DNA from: a virus
IMG/VR virus record: IMGVR_UViG_3300030119_000062
Coordinates: 1 to 48,953 of that record
Direction: 5' to 3' (one strand)
DNA: 48,953 nucleotides
Under the pieces are notes generated by a model. It was given only the letters and a program-made list of their open reading frames with translations. It searched no databases and was not told the DNA's origin. The translations under genes were made by a program, and so were the position numbers. Shown piece by piece: positions 29,601 through 39,219 of the stretch. Every line of letters starts with the position of its first letter. The first letter of the stretch is position 1.

Positions 29601-31087
29601 GTAACTAGCCTATCTCCTATGGTATCTAAAAGATTTGTAATATCGCTCATTACTTTAGTAGCAGTAGTAGACTCTGATAAATTTACACCATCTCTAATGC
29701 CCCTAACTATTAGGTCATTCATGGATTGCTCTAGTTTGCCAGAGATACTATTTTGGATAGGATGCAATGCATCTTTAAAATTTACATAGTACCCACCTAA
29801 AGTTTCTTTAAATACTTCGCCAAAGTCTTGTTTATCGTATTCTCTTGGCCCTGTAAAAGATCTTTGAGCATCGTATCTAAACTTTTGTTGTAGACTTTTA
29901 GCTAAATCAGAACCTTTAGTAAAAGGATCTAAGACAGAAGCAGGTTTAAATATAGCCCAACTTCCATATCTATTAGCAAAACGACTTAAATTATAAGTGA
30001 GTGCATTATTAATTTGTTGGTTTGTTCTTCCTTCAAGCTCTGTAAACGTACCCTTAATAATGTCATCAAGTTCTTGATTGCTTCTTGTTCCTGCACCACC
30101 ATGTTTTTTATTAAACTCAATTACTTCAGGAGGTAAAGGTAAGTCTCTAGAAGGTCTTCCTTGAATTATATCTTCTGTCGTATCAGTAATATTAGTTTGA
30201 GCTGATCCAAATAATAAAGGCCCCTCTTCAGGAGTTGCTCTAGGATCTGTTTGTATTCTTACAAAATCCTTATCCTGCCCTTCACCTATAGATTCTCTTA
30301 ATCGTTTCTCTCTGGTAGCTTCTAAGTATCTATCACGGATTAAATCAACTTCAGATTCTTGTATGTCGGGTTTAGTAGGATCATTACTACTAATTGCTAT
30401 TCTTTCATCTACAGCAGTTTTAGCTTCTAACTCTAGTGCTTCTGTTTCTGTAACTTTTTTAGGATCTCTAGTTTTTATAAAGTTAGAAAATTTATGTCCT
30501 GCATAACCTATAGGAGCCATTACACCTGCACCAAAAGCAGTAGAACCAATTACTTCAGGAATAGATATATCATCAATTCTATCTATTTCTACATCTCTAG
30601 ATTGTTCTACAAAATTTTGAGTGCCTCCAAATGCTCCTCCAGCAATAGATGCTCTAATAGCTGTTTTAGCTGCAGTTGTCCCTGCAATGTTTCCTAATGT
30701 CAAAAATGTTTCAGGGCTAGTAAATATATCTATAGCATAGTCTTTAGTTGCTTCTAGTCCTTCTCCTATACCTTTAATCTCTGTTTTATTATTCCAAATA
30801 TCTAATAACTTAGCATAAGAGCGTTTAACATTTTCAGGAGCATTACGGATTGCAGCAGCTCTAGCAGCAAAGGTACTAAGAGAACCTATTTCATCCCTAA
30901 TAGATTCTGAGGGTTTAGAAATCATTTCTTTATCAGTCTCTTTTATACCTAAAAGACCTGTACCTGGAGCTAAATTTTCATTTAGATAACTATGAACTAT
31001 TCTAGATAACTCTTTAACTTCTGGATTAGCGTTAAATTCACTAACACTCATCTTTACATTAGGGTCATCAGAAACAAAAGCAACCAT
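26597..31087 (-). CDS. Giant ejection protein with C-terminal ADP-ribosyltransferase-like domain
   Basis: A 1496-aa, probably virion-packed protein. Residues 1-1050 are helical and soluble, without recognised domain, with a short hydrophobic stretch near 140-165 (TLGNIAGTTAAKTAIRASIA). Around 1240-1490 the sequence has features of the ART domain of phage polyvalent proteins: IYRGSS (R1248), GPHFGSS (H1271), LKQLGFDSIKYRNQVE (E1460) and SFILFEPEQYAIAYG. ADP-ribosylation of a host target such as RNA polymerase is known for other phage ARTs; here it is inference. Coupled (ATGA) to the lysozyme gene. Catalytic competence untested. Confidence 0.68.
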   Translation of the reverse strand: MVAFVSDDPNVKMSVSEFNANPEVKELSRIVHSYLNENLAPGTGLLGIKETDKEMISKPSESIRDEIGSLSTFAARAAAIRNAPENVKRSYAKLLDIWNNKTEIKGIGEGLEATKDYAIDIFTSPETFLTLGNIAGTTAAKTAIRASIAGGAFGGTQNFVEQSRDVEIDRIDDISIPEVIGSTAFGAGVMAPIGYAGHKFSNFIKTRDPKKVTETEALELEAKTAVDERIAISSNDPTKPDIQESEVDLIRDRYLEATREKRLRESIGEGQDKDFVRIQTDPRATPEEGPLLFGSAQTNITDTTEDIIQGRPSRDLPLPPEVIEFNKKHGGAGTRSNQELDDIIKGTFTELEGRTNQQINNALTYNLSRFANRYGSWAIFKPASVLDPFTKGSDLAKSLQQKFRYDAQRSFTGPREYDKQDFGEVFKETLGGYYVNFKDALHPIQNSISGKLEQSMNDLIVRGIRDGVNLSESTTATKVMSDITNLLDTIGDRLVTSGVINNKNEANYFPRLWKREAIKNNREAFERKLINSGEAKDAVEATEITNSMLDIANQLDEGASGGASFFYKRAFTKLKDNDFEEFLESDLNSVMLNYISQTSKQIAKREVFGVSNADEFVNFYVEGIAKQMAKAGKTLTKRDRQSILNVYRHATGEGLDSFGSAQGLIDTYSTLNRMAYLPLATVSSLTEILINVAKAGPTSSIKALGSALSESRKTIQDQTVDNLKQLTGKRSGLTEREAWRELQEFGMVLDPILMDTVERLSGSGIRNQKLSKANNVFFRATFLDQWTKFVQLASYKSGKDLITNNLKEINKVKGLSDSNRIRNMKEQLKELNVDIDEGLKWVDSGESIDDSFYKNIKRGAARYTNEVILNPTNESGLKPFLQAAPRTAILTQFLGYPVAFTNTVLKNAAKDMIRNPTQNAPKVLAAGLIMTEMARWTNWARTRGESEKYKSTEEIYFDAVQRWGGNGIVFDMMQRGSEAAKVYQDPVAGYASVLGPVGNDIFKLMRTGNLVRLMGEKIPGYGALGTLSPELKADYTEALSDANKLYKQKALELMGAEDKAEPLRPSYAEGGSVGPIVKNVANVIEEPQERINPYTGEPYDVTAGSFNMDIEDRNNPEDPLRRLGFVVGGAARVGNVIRGVVQSPLKNLLESRSEAYPNYKNLVAAESEKELTRLAQSPVGIPRVVEEVLRKKTPQRLREVLETEFSPTEKLALEKILKKVPMVGPGKVKTMSKEEHTKYSLVKRPIYRGSSTGLNTSFDFRFSNPLEIGPHFGSSIQAQQIINHDAVQKAKYLKMIGKNDYITPNSLAAGKQDKRGRFAYVVESYDEPVSMTKGYIDIRSPLIFDQEIATTFDDLRPQWSAINVFKDPEAYEIITQQAMSKVGSNNKSNIKIGDLVNGLNGFNEKIDQFYRYFEKAVKANRSKIGKTFNIEIHEANLNLEFVKMLKQLGFDSIKYRNQVETLAKDRTKKGVMSEKEESFILFEPEQYAIAYGEKEV

Positions 31088-31089
31088 AT

Positions 31090-33633
31090 TTAAAGATCCT
31101 TATTAGTATTTAAGAACTCTTTAACAGTTCCTTTCCCTGCTTTAGTATTGTAGTAAGTTTTCCAATACTTAGCTTGATCTTCTTTAGAACTAGGGATAGG
31201 GTCTTCTGTTAATTGCATTAAATACATACGACCAAATGCAATAGATAAAGTATCATTTGTTAAATCTTCATAGTTAACAGTAGTTAAATCTATACCAGTA
31301 GCTTTTTCAAAAGGATCAATATATTTACTAAGACTACTTTTAGGATTAAGTAGTTTATTTTTAACTGCATTAAAAGCTACTTCATCAACTTGAGCTACTC
31401 CATAACTTCCTCTTTGTCCCATTTTTCCTGAAATTTCATAAGTGCCTTTTGCTTTACCAAATAAAGATTCTTGATTAACAAGCCTTTTCATAAACATAGT
31501 TTCATCAGGATTATCTTTAAATATTCGACTTACAAAAGTTACTTTGTCTTCAACAGAATCAGGAATATTAGCTCTTAATAGACTATCTTCTGGGCCTCTT
31601 TGAATACCTTGAGGAGTTACAGTTATAGATCTTGTATTAGAAGGTTCTTCTTTTTGTTCTCTTTGAATAGGCCTTACTATTACTTCTCCACGATTTATTC
31701 TTATATTAGAAGGAGGTAAAGATGGAAGATCTCGTAATAAAATATTTAATAATGTAGGAGAGTTTTCATTAAGTTTAACACCGCCTAAAATAGTCTGTTC
31801 TGATCCTCCTACTTGATTACTTATTATTCTATGTAGATTTTCTATTAATGTTTTTTGTCCTGCATCATAAATTTCTTTAGCTCTTGATTCTAAATCGTCT
31901 GGGCCAATTCTAAATAAATCATCACCTCGTTTACTTTGAAAATAAGCCTCTAAAGAAGTTCCTACTGATCTTACAGAAGGAGTTGTACCATCTGCAAAAT
32001 CAGCCAACCTTCCTGTACTAAAAGCATAATCTATCGCAAGTAACATTTTGCCAGGATCAATTTCGTCTTGAGACAGATCTTTAAATATTTTTGATCCTCC
32101 TGCACTATCATCAAATTTTTGTTGTAAAAAAGAATTAGCATATTTATCTACTAATAAAACAGAAGCAGCTATTTGTTGTTTTTGAACATCAGTAAATTGT
32201 GTACCTGCAAGTTCAACATCTACTCGTTTTTTAGCAAGAGCATATTTAATTCCTAAATTATCTTTAATAGTCTTTAATTGTTCTGTATTACTTGGTTTTA
32301 CTTTCCTATTATCTAAAATACTTGAATATTCCATAGGCGTTTCTTTATCAAGTATTTTAACATTCATATCTTGAGCTATATTTTGATATTCAGCAAAATT
32401 ACTAGCAATCGCTTCCTTAGTTAAATTGCTAGGATTAGGATAAGCTATAACCTTTGCTGTTTCTGGATTAGTTGTTTCTACTATACTAGAATTAATAAAC
32501 GTACCTGTTTGGATATTAAACGCATCTATTCTTTGAAAGCTAGAAACAAGTCCTGTATTAGGATCTATTCGATCTTTTAAATCTACAGGAGCATATCTAA
32601 TATAATTTGAAGCATTAGCTTGAGACTTATCTACATCTGCTTGAGTTACACCATCTGTTCCTATTTGTTGATTAGTTAAAGGAACTAAAATAGGAACAAC
32701 TTTTCCTTCTCTCATCACTAATTTACTTAAAACTTTATAAGTTACTGAAGATTTACCATCTGGAGAAGTAATAGTTTGATCAATTATCTTAGGAGTCTCT
32801 ATTAATCTCTCCATAGGAGAATAGCTTGTATCCTTCATTACACTATTAACAGCAGCATCAAAATCCATACCTGCCTGTCTCTTACCGATCAAGGCAGTTA
32901 ACATCTGATCATTACTTTTAATTGCATCTAGTTTTAATTTAGATAAGTTAGCAACATTACCATCAGCAGATTTATCAAATCCTGATCTTCTAAAGAAATT
33001 TAAAATAGCCTCTCCTGCACTCCTAGAATTAGGATTGCTTTCTTTATAAGCATCGTAAGCTGTAACTTCATCTAAATCATTTAAGCCTTTTATTACTCTA
33101 CCATCCTCAGTAGTAAATCCTTCTAGCATTAATCTTCTTGCTTCTTTTTTGTCATAAGCTAGTTTCTTAAAAAGACCTGCTGCAGTAGCATTATCTTTTT
33201 CAGGATCATAAATAGCATTTGGATCAGTGCCTTCTAAAATAAGAGTTTGATCTGGTTCATCAAATGTATCAAAGCCAGGAATTTGATCTTTTAAAGTATT
33301 ATTCTTTTGTGCGAATAATCTTCTAAACTCATTCTCATGAAATTCTAGTTCAGTTCCATTAAAAGTATCTATTTTGTCTTGTTCTTCTTGTGCAATTAAT
33401 CGTTGTTTAGCTACACGATTAGTTAATCTTTTAGCTAATCTAGCACTTTCAGTTTCATAAAAATCATTATGCCTATTTCGTAAAATAACATTAGTTGCAT
33501 CTAATGCAGCATTAAATAACTTTTGATTTCTCTCTCTTTTTTGATTAGCTCTAAAATCATCTCTTCTTTGCTGCCTTCTAGTAGCTTGCTGAGATAATAA
33601 GCTTTGACCTAATTTATCTATACCTTCAACCAT
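31090..33633 (-). CDS. Ejection protein with C-terminal transglycosylase domain
   Basis: An 847-aa protein. The first 650 residues are helical, charged and without known domain. From about 700 the sequence follows SLT/goose-lysozyme-type transglycosylases: RLVNQESLFGKAKG (catalytic Glu722), GSYGVAQVDEVAF, IAFGRMYLMQL and YWKTYYNTKAGKGT. Such domains on internal virion proteins make a hole in peptidoglycan so DNA can pass, as T7 gp16. It is coupled to the 192-aa gene by TAATG and lies 2 nt from the 1496-aa gene, suggesting the proteins act as one ejectosome. Confidence 0.8.
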   Translation of the reverse strand: MVEGIDKLGQSLLSQQATRRQQRRDDFRANQKRERNQKLFNAALDATNVILRNRHNDFYETESARLAKRLTNRVAKQRLIAQEEQDKIDTFNGTELEFHENEFRRLFAQKNNTLKDQIPGFDTFDEPDQTLILEGTDPNAIYDPEKDNATAAGLFKKLAYDKKEARRLMLEGFTTEDGRVIKGLNDLDEVTAYDAYKESNPNSRSAGEAILNFFRRSGFDKSADGNVANLSKLKLDAIKSNDQMLTALIGKRQAGMDFDAAVNSVMKDTSYSPMERLIETPKIIDQTITSPDGKSSVTYKVLSKLVMREGKVVPILVPLTNQQIGTDGVTQADVDKSQANASNYIRYAPVDLKDRIDPNTGLVSSFQRIDAFNIQTGTFINSSIVETTNPETAKVIAYPNPSNLTKEAIASNFAEYQNIAQDMNVKILDKETPMEYSSILDNRKVKPSNTEQLKTIKDNLGIKYALAKKRVDVELAGTQFTDVQKQQIAASVLLVDKYANSFLQQKFDDSAGGSKIFKDLSQDEIDPGKMLLAIDYAFSTGRLADFADGTTPSVRSVGTSLEAYFQSKRGDDLFRIGPDDLESRAKEIYDAGQKTLIENLHRIISNQVGGSEQTILGGVKLNENSPTLLNILLRDLPSLPPSNIRINRGEVIVRPIQREQKEEPSNTRSITVTPQGIQRGPEDSLLRANIPDSVEDKVTFVSRIFKDNPDETMFMKRLVNQESLFGKAKGTYEISGKMGQRGSYGVAQVDEVAFNAVKNKLLNPKSSLSKYIDPFEKATGIDLTTVNYEDLTNDTLSIAFGRMYLMQLTEDPIPSSKEDQAKYWKTYYNTKAGKGTVKEFLNTNKDL

Positions 33634-34211
33634 TATGCCGTCCTTTCAAGTAAACTTTCCTGTCTAGGTCTAGCTGGCCTATCTAATAAACTTGCTCTAC
33701 CTTCAGGTAGCTCTTCAATCTTACTAATAATTTCTTCGCTTAAAACTCCTTTAGGCATCTCTTTAGTTTCAGAATACTGTTTAAAACCATCTATCATTTC
33801 TTCATTAGTAGCTATATTAGACCTATCAATCAATTCGTCTTGGTCTTCTTCTTTATATACTACAGGTTCTATTAATGCTCTTTCGGCTAGTGCTACTAAC
33901 ATATAAGCAGTAGGTTCTATTAGTAATAATAATAAATCAGCGTTCCATAAACCTTCTGTAAATCCTTGAAATAATATAAAACGAGTAATATCCATTACTG
34001 GTATATCATCTTCCATAGCATCTAATACAACAGTATGTAATTCTTCATCTGTTAGTTTCTCAAATATGTGTTCAGAAGCTCTCATTACAGATACATAAAC
34101 AGGAGGTTTTTCCCAAGGCCAAGGAGACTTAGGATCACTTGTTAATCCTTCTCCTGGTATAGGCCTATCTAAACGACTATGAAAATCAATTAATTCTTTA
34201 TCATTATCCAT
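33633..34211 (-). CDS. Acidic structural or assembly protein (192 aa)
   Basis: A 192-aa acidic protein: DRPIPGEGLTSDPKSPWPWEKPP, then a helical domain with MRASEHIFEKLTDEELHTVV and hydrophobic helices LLLLLIEPTAYMLVALAERA, ending in an acidic/Pro-rich tail. I recall 'DRPIPGQSLT…PWE.PP' proteins in marine phages, always next to large internal proteins, unnamed. It may be a chaperone or minor virion component. Tightly coupled to the 847-aa gene. Confidence 0.65.
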   Translation of the reverse strand: MDNDKELIDFHSRLDRPIPGEGLTSDPKSPWPWEKPPVYVSVMRASEHIFEKLTDEELHTVVLDAMEDDIPVMDITRFILFQGFTEGLWNADLLLLLIEPTAYMLVALAERALIEPVVYKEEDQDELIDRSNIATNEEMIDGFKQYSETKEMPKGVLSEEIISKIEELPEGRASLLDRPARPRQESLLERTA

Positions 34212-34221
34212 TAGTTTGTCC

Positions 34222-35547
34222 TTATGCCCTCATAGTATCAGGACGATAGAGGCCATAGTATTGTAGTTGCTCCATTAAGGCAGGACTACCAAACATATTT
34301 CCTCCAAACATAGATTGTGCAAAGTTAGGAAGAGGTTCAGGAGTATATTGGGCAATATTAGAACTTACATCAATAACTCCCATTCCAGTTCGGTTAAAAG
34401 CTGGATCTTCAGGAGATCCTATAAAAGGACTAGCTAAGTTTTGCCAGTTCTTTACTGATTCTACAAGCCCGACTTCTCCAGGTCTTAACCCTCTAGTAGC
34501 TCTTGCAAACCTTGAAGAAAATGTATTCTCTCTTATTGGCCTTACAGGGGCTATTTCTACACTTGTACGAGTTTTAGTTTTTATTGCTTCTTCTGCTTCA
34601 AAAGGCCCAGTCATTTGATCTTTTGTAGCATCTACTGTTTTAGGAACAGCTTGAGCTTCATTAAAATAGTAAGGAGATTGATCTTTAAACTCTTGTGTAG
34701 CTGCATCAGTAACTGCTTGTGTACCTGAATACATACCAGATGTATCAACTTGTCCTTCTGTTACTGCATCTTTAAAATCTAAACCTCCTCCAGCTCTTGT
34801 TGTATATTTAAAACCTGTACCTTGTGGAGTAACAGCTTGGCTTGCTATTGCTTCTTGATTAAGCTTTGATAAAGCTTCAGGATCAAATCCTAATAAAGAT
34901 CCTTCCGCTAAATCTAAATTAACATAAGTATTTTGAGGTATAGTTATACCATTAGTAAGTTTTCCTTCTAAGCCAGGATTTAATTTAAATAAATCTTTTT
35001 TAGTTATCCCCATTTGGTCACTAAATTCATCTATATTTAAACCATTTTCTGCAGCTACAGTAAAACTTTTATCTCTTATACCTCTTATAATATCTCCTGC
35101 TTCTGAGAAACCATCCATTGTTCTTGAAAAAGCTGTTTCTCCTTCACCAAAGAAATTAGTAGCAGCTCCTTCAATATTAAAACCTACTTTACTTAATGCT
35201 GTCTTACCAAACTCTTTAATACCATTAGTAAGACTACTAAATCCTGCTTTAGCTCCTACAGCAAAATCTCTAGCTTTTAATAATATTTTACCGACACCTT
35301 GAACAGCTTTAGAAAATAAACCTCCACCTACTCCTCCTACACCTGCTAATGTTTTTCCTAAAGCCCCTAGCCCTTTTATAAACATACTGCCTATACCTGC
35401 AGGAAATAAAAACATCATTGCCATTTGACCAACAAAACCTATCTTCCCCATAAACTTACCAAAGGCTTTAAATGCTTTTTTAATACCTCTACCAATTTTC
35501 TTAAAGACTTTACCAATGCCTTTAAATATTTTTTTAATTATTCCCAT
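34222..35547 (-). CDS. Ejection protein with cationic N-terminus and LysM-like domain
   Basis: A 441-aa protein. Residues 1-38 form a repeated cationic amphipathic motif (IKKIFKGIGKVFKKIGRGIK), like membrane-active peptides; 39-75 is hydrophobic with Gly (MAMMFLFPAGIGSMF). Residues 161-211 (SFTVAAENGL…ITKKDLFKLNPGLEG… ITIPQNTYVNL) resemble LysM, which binds peptidoglycan. The rest is Thr/Glu-rich and probably flexible. Likely inserts into or docks at the envelope during DNA entry; inference from sequence design. Confidence 0.65.
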   Translation of the reverse strand: MGIIKKIFKGIGKVFKKIGRGIKKAFKAFGKFMGKIGFVGQMAMMFLFPAGIGSMFIKGLGALGKTLAGVGGVGGGLFSKAVQGVGKILLKARDFAVGAKAGFSSLTNGIKEFGKTALSKVGFNIEGAATNFFGEGETAFSRTMDGFSEAGDIIRGIRDKSFTVAAENGLNIDEFSDQMGITKKDLFKLNPGLEGKLTNGITIPQNTYVNLDLAEGSLLGFDPEALSKLNQEAIASQAVTPQGTGFKYTTRAGGGLDFKDAVTEGQVDTSGMYSGTQAVTDAATQEFKDQSPYYFNEAQAVPKTVDATKDQMTGPFEAEEAIKTKTRTSVEIAPVRPIRENTFSSRFARATRGLRPGEVGLVESVKNWQNLASPFIGSPEDPAFNRTGMGVIDVSSNIAQYTPEPLPNFAQSMFGGNMFGSPALMEQLQYYGLYRPDTMRA

Positions 35548-35555
35548 AATTTAAT

Positions 35556-38500
35556 CTATCCAGTTGGAGTTTGTTGGTCTGTAGCTATAGCTGCTGCTGC
35601 TGTTGTAAATAAATTTCCTATCATCCCAAATGTATTTCTTATATTTCTAGTAGAGTCTTCAGCTTCATTAGCTAATGCAGTTGCATACAATGTAGTTTTA
35701 CGTTGCTGTTCATTTTCATACTGCTGTCTATAATAATTAGCCTCATCTCTTAACTGTTGCCATAAAAAAGACTGTTCCTGTTGAGATAATTGAAATAACT
35801 GTTGAGCTTGTAACTGATTTGCTGCATTAGTAGCTGCAGTCTCTGCCATATTAACTTGTCTTCTCCAGTTAACATTAGATTGCTCTACAGCTTGAGAATT
35901 TTGTTGATTCCATTGATCTCTTTGAAACTCAATCTGTGTATTAAACTGATCTATCTGACTATTTAATTGTGCAGAAAATCTTGCAGCTTCTAAATCATTA
36001 CCTGCCTCTAATGCAGCAATACGATTAGCTTCTGTTGCATTAAACTGTTCCATCGCATTTTGTTGTGCTGCATTTTGTAAATTTAACTGTTGACCTAAAT
36101 TAGCCATAAACTGATCTGTTTGAGCTTGGCTTGTAGCATTAAACTGAATAGCAGCATTTTCAGATGCAGTTGCAGTTAATATTCTTTGTTGCCTTTGTTG
36201 AGAATCTAAAATATAAGATTGTTGCTCTGTACTTAAATTAGCTAAATCTCTTTGTAAAAAGTTTCTAGCATTTTCAATACTAGCTCTACTGGTTAAGTCA
36301 GCTCCCTGCATATCCATAGCAGCCAAAGAAGTAGCATCTCTAATAACAGTTTGTTGTCGATTATTTAAATCTTGTAATGTAGATGTTTGCATAAATTTAC
36401 TATTAGCAAGTTCTATCTGTTGAGAAGCACTAAACTTAGCTAAGTCCATATTAGCTACAGTAGCAGCATTTCTAATAGCTGCTTGTTGATCTACATTTAA
36501 TTGAGCTAATCCCATTTGTTGAGCAAGCCCAGCACTAATTTTATTTACTTCAAGATTTTTATTTAAATTAGCTAATTCAGTTTGTTGAGCTGCTGTTAAG
36601 TTCTGAGACTCTGCTTGATTCTTAGCAGTAAGAAAAGCTAATCGCATTTGTTGCTCATTAGATAAATTAGCAATCTCCATCTGTTGAGCAAACTCAGAGT
36701 TCTTTTGTAAGAAATTAGCTGCTACTTGCATCTCAGCTAATCTTTCTTGATTTACTGCAGACTGATTAGCTCCTAACCTTTGAGCTTCAACTTGTAAATT
36801 AGCAAGCTCTATTTGCTGATCATTACCTAAGTTAGCCATAGCTGCTTGCTGTTCATTCTGCAAGCTTTGAAGCCTAATTTGTTGTGCTTGTTGAGATTCA
36901 GTTAACTCTGTTTGTTGAGTAATCTGCCCTTGCGTTAAATTAATTTGTTGTGCTAACTGTGCTGATTGAGACTCAGATGTTTGTCTGTTAGCTACATTAG
37001 TTAAACGTAGCTGCATCTCTTGATTAGCTTGTAAAATATTAGCTTGTTGCTCATTAGATAAATTTTGATTAGCTCTTTGTTGCAAAGCTGTTGCATTGCT
37101 TTGAGCTATAGGTAATGCAGATTGAATAATTGCATTAAATAATGCATCTCTACCAACTGTAGATACATTTAATCCTCTAGCATTTAACCTGGACTCTACT
37201 AACTGTACTGCAGGTCTAGCCCATGCAGGAGTAGTCCCTTCATCTATACCAGCTAATAAATTCTCTAATTGTACTGATACTAATGCTTCTTGTGGTAAAG
37301 CTGCTATAGCTGCTTGAACCTCTACAGGTTGTGTATCTACCTGTGCTGTTATTTGTGAAGGATTCTCTAAAATAACTTCTGTTATCTCAGAAGGTAATCC
37401 TCCAACTTCAGATAACATAGAAGCTGCTGATCCTTTAGCTGCCTCTCCTTTTACTACTCTTCTTTCTGCAGCCTCATATCCAATAGATCCTTGAATAATA
37501 GCTTCAGTACCTTGAGCTGCAACTTCATCTGTAATAGCTTGTCTTTGTTGTTTTTCAGCATTAGGAGTAGCTGCTAAAGTAACTGTTTCGCCTGTAACAG
37601 GATCTATTTGAGATCTTAAATCTTCAGTAAATACAGGTCTTCTAGCTAAAGCTGCTTGTTCTGCTGCAGCATCTCTTTGAGCTGCTTGAGTTTGTTGTAA
37701 CTCAGAAGAAGTAGATTCAGCTAATCTATCAAAGTCAGCTTTAGCAATTCTAGAAGTATCAAAGGTTAATGTATTACCTTGTTCTATACCTACTTTAGCA
37801 TGGTAATCAAATACATTTTTATATGTACCATCCTGTATAGCTTGTCTAGCTTCAGGATACTTATCAAAGTAATTAGCTTCAGCCTGATTATAGGCTTCCA
37901 TAGTCTGAGCTGATATTTGATCTTGGGCAGCAGCTCCTCTAAAAGTACCTGATGTAGCAGATATATCACCAGCAGTTACATTTCTTTGAGTTATATCTGT
38001 AACATCTGATAATTGCCTACCGCCTAATACTGTTCCCTCTAAAGAAGTCTGTTGTGTTTCAAAAGCTTCAGGCCCATCTACTCTAAAGTCTTTTCTTCTT
38101 TCTTCATTATATATTCTATCTAATACACCCTCTGCAGGATCAGCTCCTGGTTGCCTACCTCCTGCTATTGCTGATCCTTTATAGAAGTCAAACCTTTCTT
38201 GAGGAGTCATTTTGTTCCATTGATCTTCAGCCATAATCCAATTAGTTACTGCTCTTTGCTGATCTTCAAACTGTTTACTATTTGGTGCTGCTCCACTTAC
38301 ATCAAATGTAGGTTTTGGCCCTGCAAAATCTGCATAAGTTCCGCTATATGCTTCTGGAATAGTAGCTTCTTCATCAGGAGCTTCTTCACTAGGAGGAGTT
38401 GTTTCTTTCTCTTCTTCTTCTCCTTTTAAACCAAGGGCACGATTTAAATAATCATAAGCTATTACAGCTCTTTTATTTAAATCAGGATTATTAGAAGCTA

Positions 38501-39206
38501 TATTTCTTAAATCTTGTTGTTGTGCTGCACTTAAAGATCCAAAAGGTACTTGAACAATCCTATTACCTGAGCCATCGTTAACTCTAACATTAAGCACCTG
38601 AGCATTAGGATTTACATTAAGATTACTATAATCAAAAGGACTATTATCTAAATTAACTTGATCTTGAGGCACTCTACCTGTAACAGGAGGCGCAGTAGTT
38701 TGTTGAGCAGCCGTAGCAACAGGTGGAGCAGTTACAGTAGGTGAAGCAGTTGCAGCAGGTGGGACAGTAGGTTGTGAATCTTGAACAGGTGGTAGTTGAG
38801 TTCTTTGATCAGGAGTTTCTAACTCTACAGGAGCATCTCCAACAATATCATCTCCAGCAAGATCAGTATCAGTTGCTGCAGCCTGATCTGTAACAGCAAC
38901 CTGATTACTTATAGGTTGACTACCACTTATATCTGTCCCTGTAGCTGAAGTTTGATTAGCTTCTTGGTCAGTAGAGTCTCCTGCATCTGCCCCTGCAGCT
39001 TGTTCTCTATTAATGGCTGCTCTATTAGCAGCAGCTCTAGCTCTTTTCTCTATCTCTGCCATATCAAGATTAGGAATAAAACCACCAAACTGTGCTTTTA
39101 CTCGTCCACCACCAGTATAGTCCTGCCTTTGTTTTAAAACACGACTACGTCCTTTGGCCTCTTTTCGCCTCTTTAATGCTTTCAAAGCTTTTTTACTTTT
39201 AGCCAT
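35556..39206 (-). CDS. Gln-rich repeat ejection/structural protein (1216 aa)
   Basis: The first 45 residues are Lys/Arg-rich, residues 70-190 Pro/Thr/Ala-rich and disordered, 270-600 mixed, and about 640-1170 a long helix of repeats with LSNEQQ-, LTAAQQTELANLN- and NLGNDQQIELANLQ-type units of roughly 20-25 residues. The repeat suggests a long coiled rod or amyloid-like assembly in the virion. I recall related Gln/Ala/Asn-rich internal proteins in marine phages. It opens the run of large proteins, hence probably an ejected or core protein. Confidence 0.65.
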   Translation of the reverse strand: MAKSKKALKALKRRKEAKGRSRVLKQRQDYTGGGRVKAQFGGFIPNLDMAEIEKRARAAANRAAINREQAAGADAGDSTDQEANQTSATGTDISGSQPISNQVAVTDQAAATDTDLAGDDIVGDAPVELETPDQRTQLPPVQDSQPTVPPAATASPTVTAPPVATAAQQTTAPPVTGRVPQDQVNLDNSPFDYSNLNVNPNAQVLNVRVNDGSGNRIVQVPFGSLSAAQQQDLRNIASNNPDLNKRAVIAYDYLNRALGLKGEEEEKETTPPSEEAPDEEATIPEAYSGTYADFAGPKPTFDVSGAAPNSKQFEDQQRAVTNWIMAEDQWNKMTPQERFDFYKGSAIAGGRQPGADPAEGVLDRIYNEERRKDFRVDGPEAFETQQTSLEGTVLGGRQLSDVTDITQRNVTAGDISATSGTFRGAAAQDQISAQTMEAYNQAEANYFDKYPEARQAIQDGTYKNVFDYHAKVGIEQGNTLTFDTSRIAKADFDRLAESTSSELQQTQAAQRDAAAEQAALARRPVFTEDLRSQIDPVTGETVTLAATPNAEKQQRQAITDEVAAQGTEAIIQGSIGYEAAERRVVKGEAAKGSAASMLSEVGGLPSEITEVILENPSQITAQVDTQPVEVQAAIAALPQEALVSVQLENLLAGIDEGTTPAWARPAVQLVESRLNARGLNVSTVGRDALFNAIIQSALPIAQSNATALQQRANQNLSNEQQANILQANQEMQLRLTNVANRQTSESQSAQLAQQINLTQGQITQQTELTESQQAQQIRLQSLQNEQQAAMANLGNDQQIELANLQVEAQRLGANQSAVNQERLAEMQVAANFLQKNSEFAQQMEIANLSNEQQMRLAFLTAKNQAESQNLTAAQQTELANLNKNLEVNKISAGLAQQMGLAQLNVDQQAAIRNAATVANMDLAKFSASQQIELANSKFMQTSTLQDLNNRQQTVIRDATSLAAMDMQGADLTSRASIENARNFLQRDLANLSTEQQSYILDSQQRQQRILTATASENAAIQFNATSQAQTDQFMANLGQQLNLQNAAQQNAMEQFNATEANRIAALEAGNDLEAARFSAQLNSQIDQFNTQIEFQRDQWNQQNSQAVEQSNVNWRRQVNMAETAATNAANQLQAQQLFQLSQQEQSFLWQQLRDEANYYRQQYENEQQRKTTLYATALANEAEDSTRNIRNTFGMIGNLFTTAAAAIATDQQTPTG

Positions 39207-39219
39207 AACGTCTAACCTG

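Noticed and set aside
35556-37100. CRISPR-like array
   Set aside because: Regular repeats here are codon-level repeats of a Gln/Leu/Ala protein in one open frame, with no constant repeat and spacer pattern.
37000-38429. Plus-strand frames opposite the 1216-aa gene
   Set aside because: Shadow frames of a repetitive gene, Ser/Phe/Cys-rich, without start signals.
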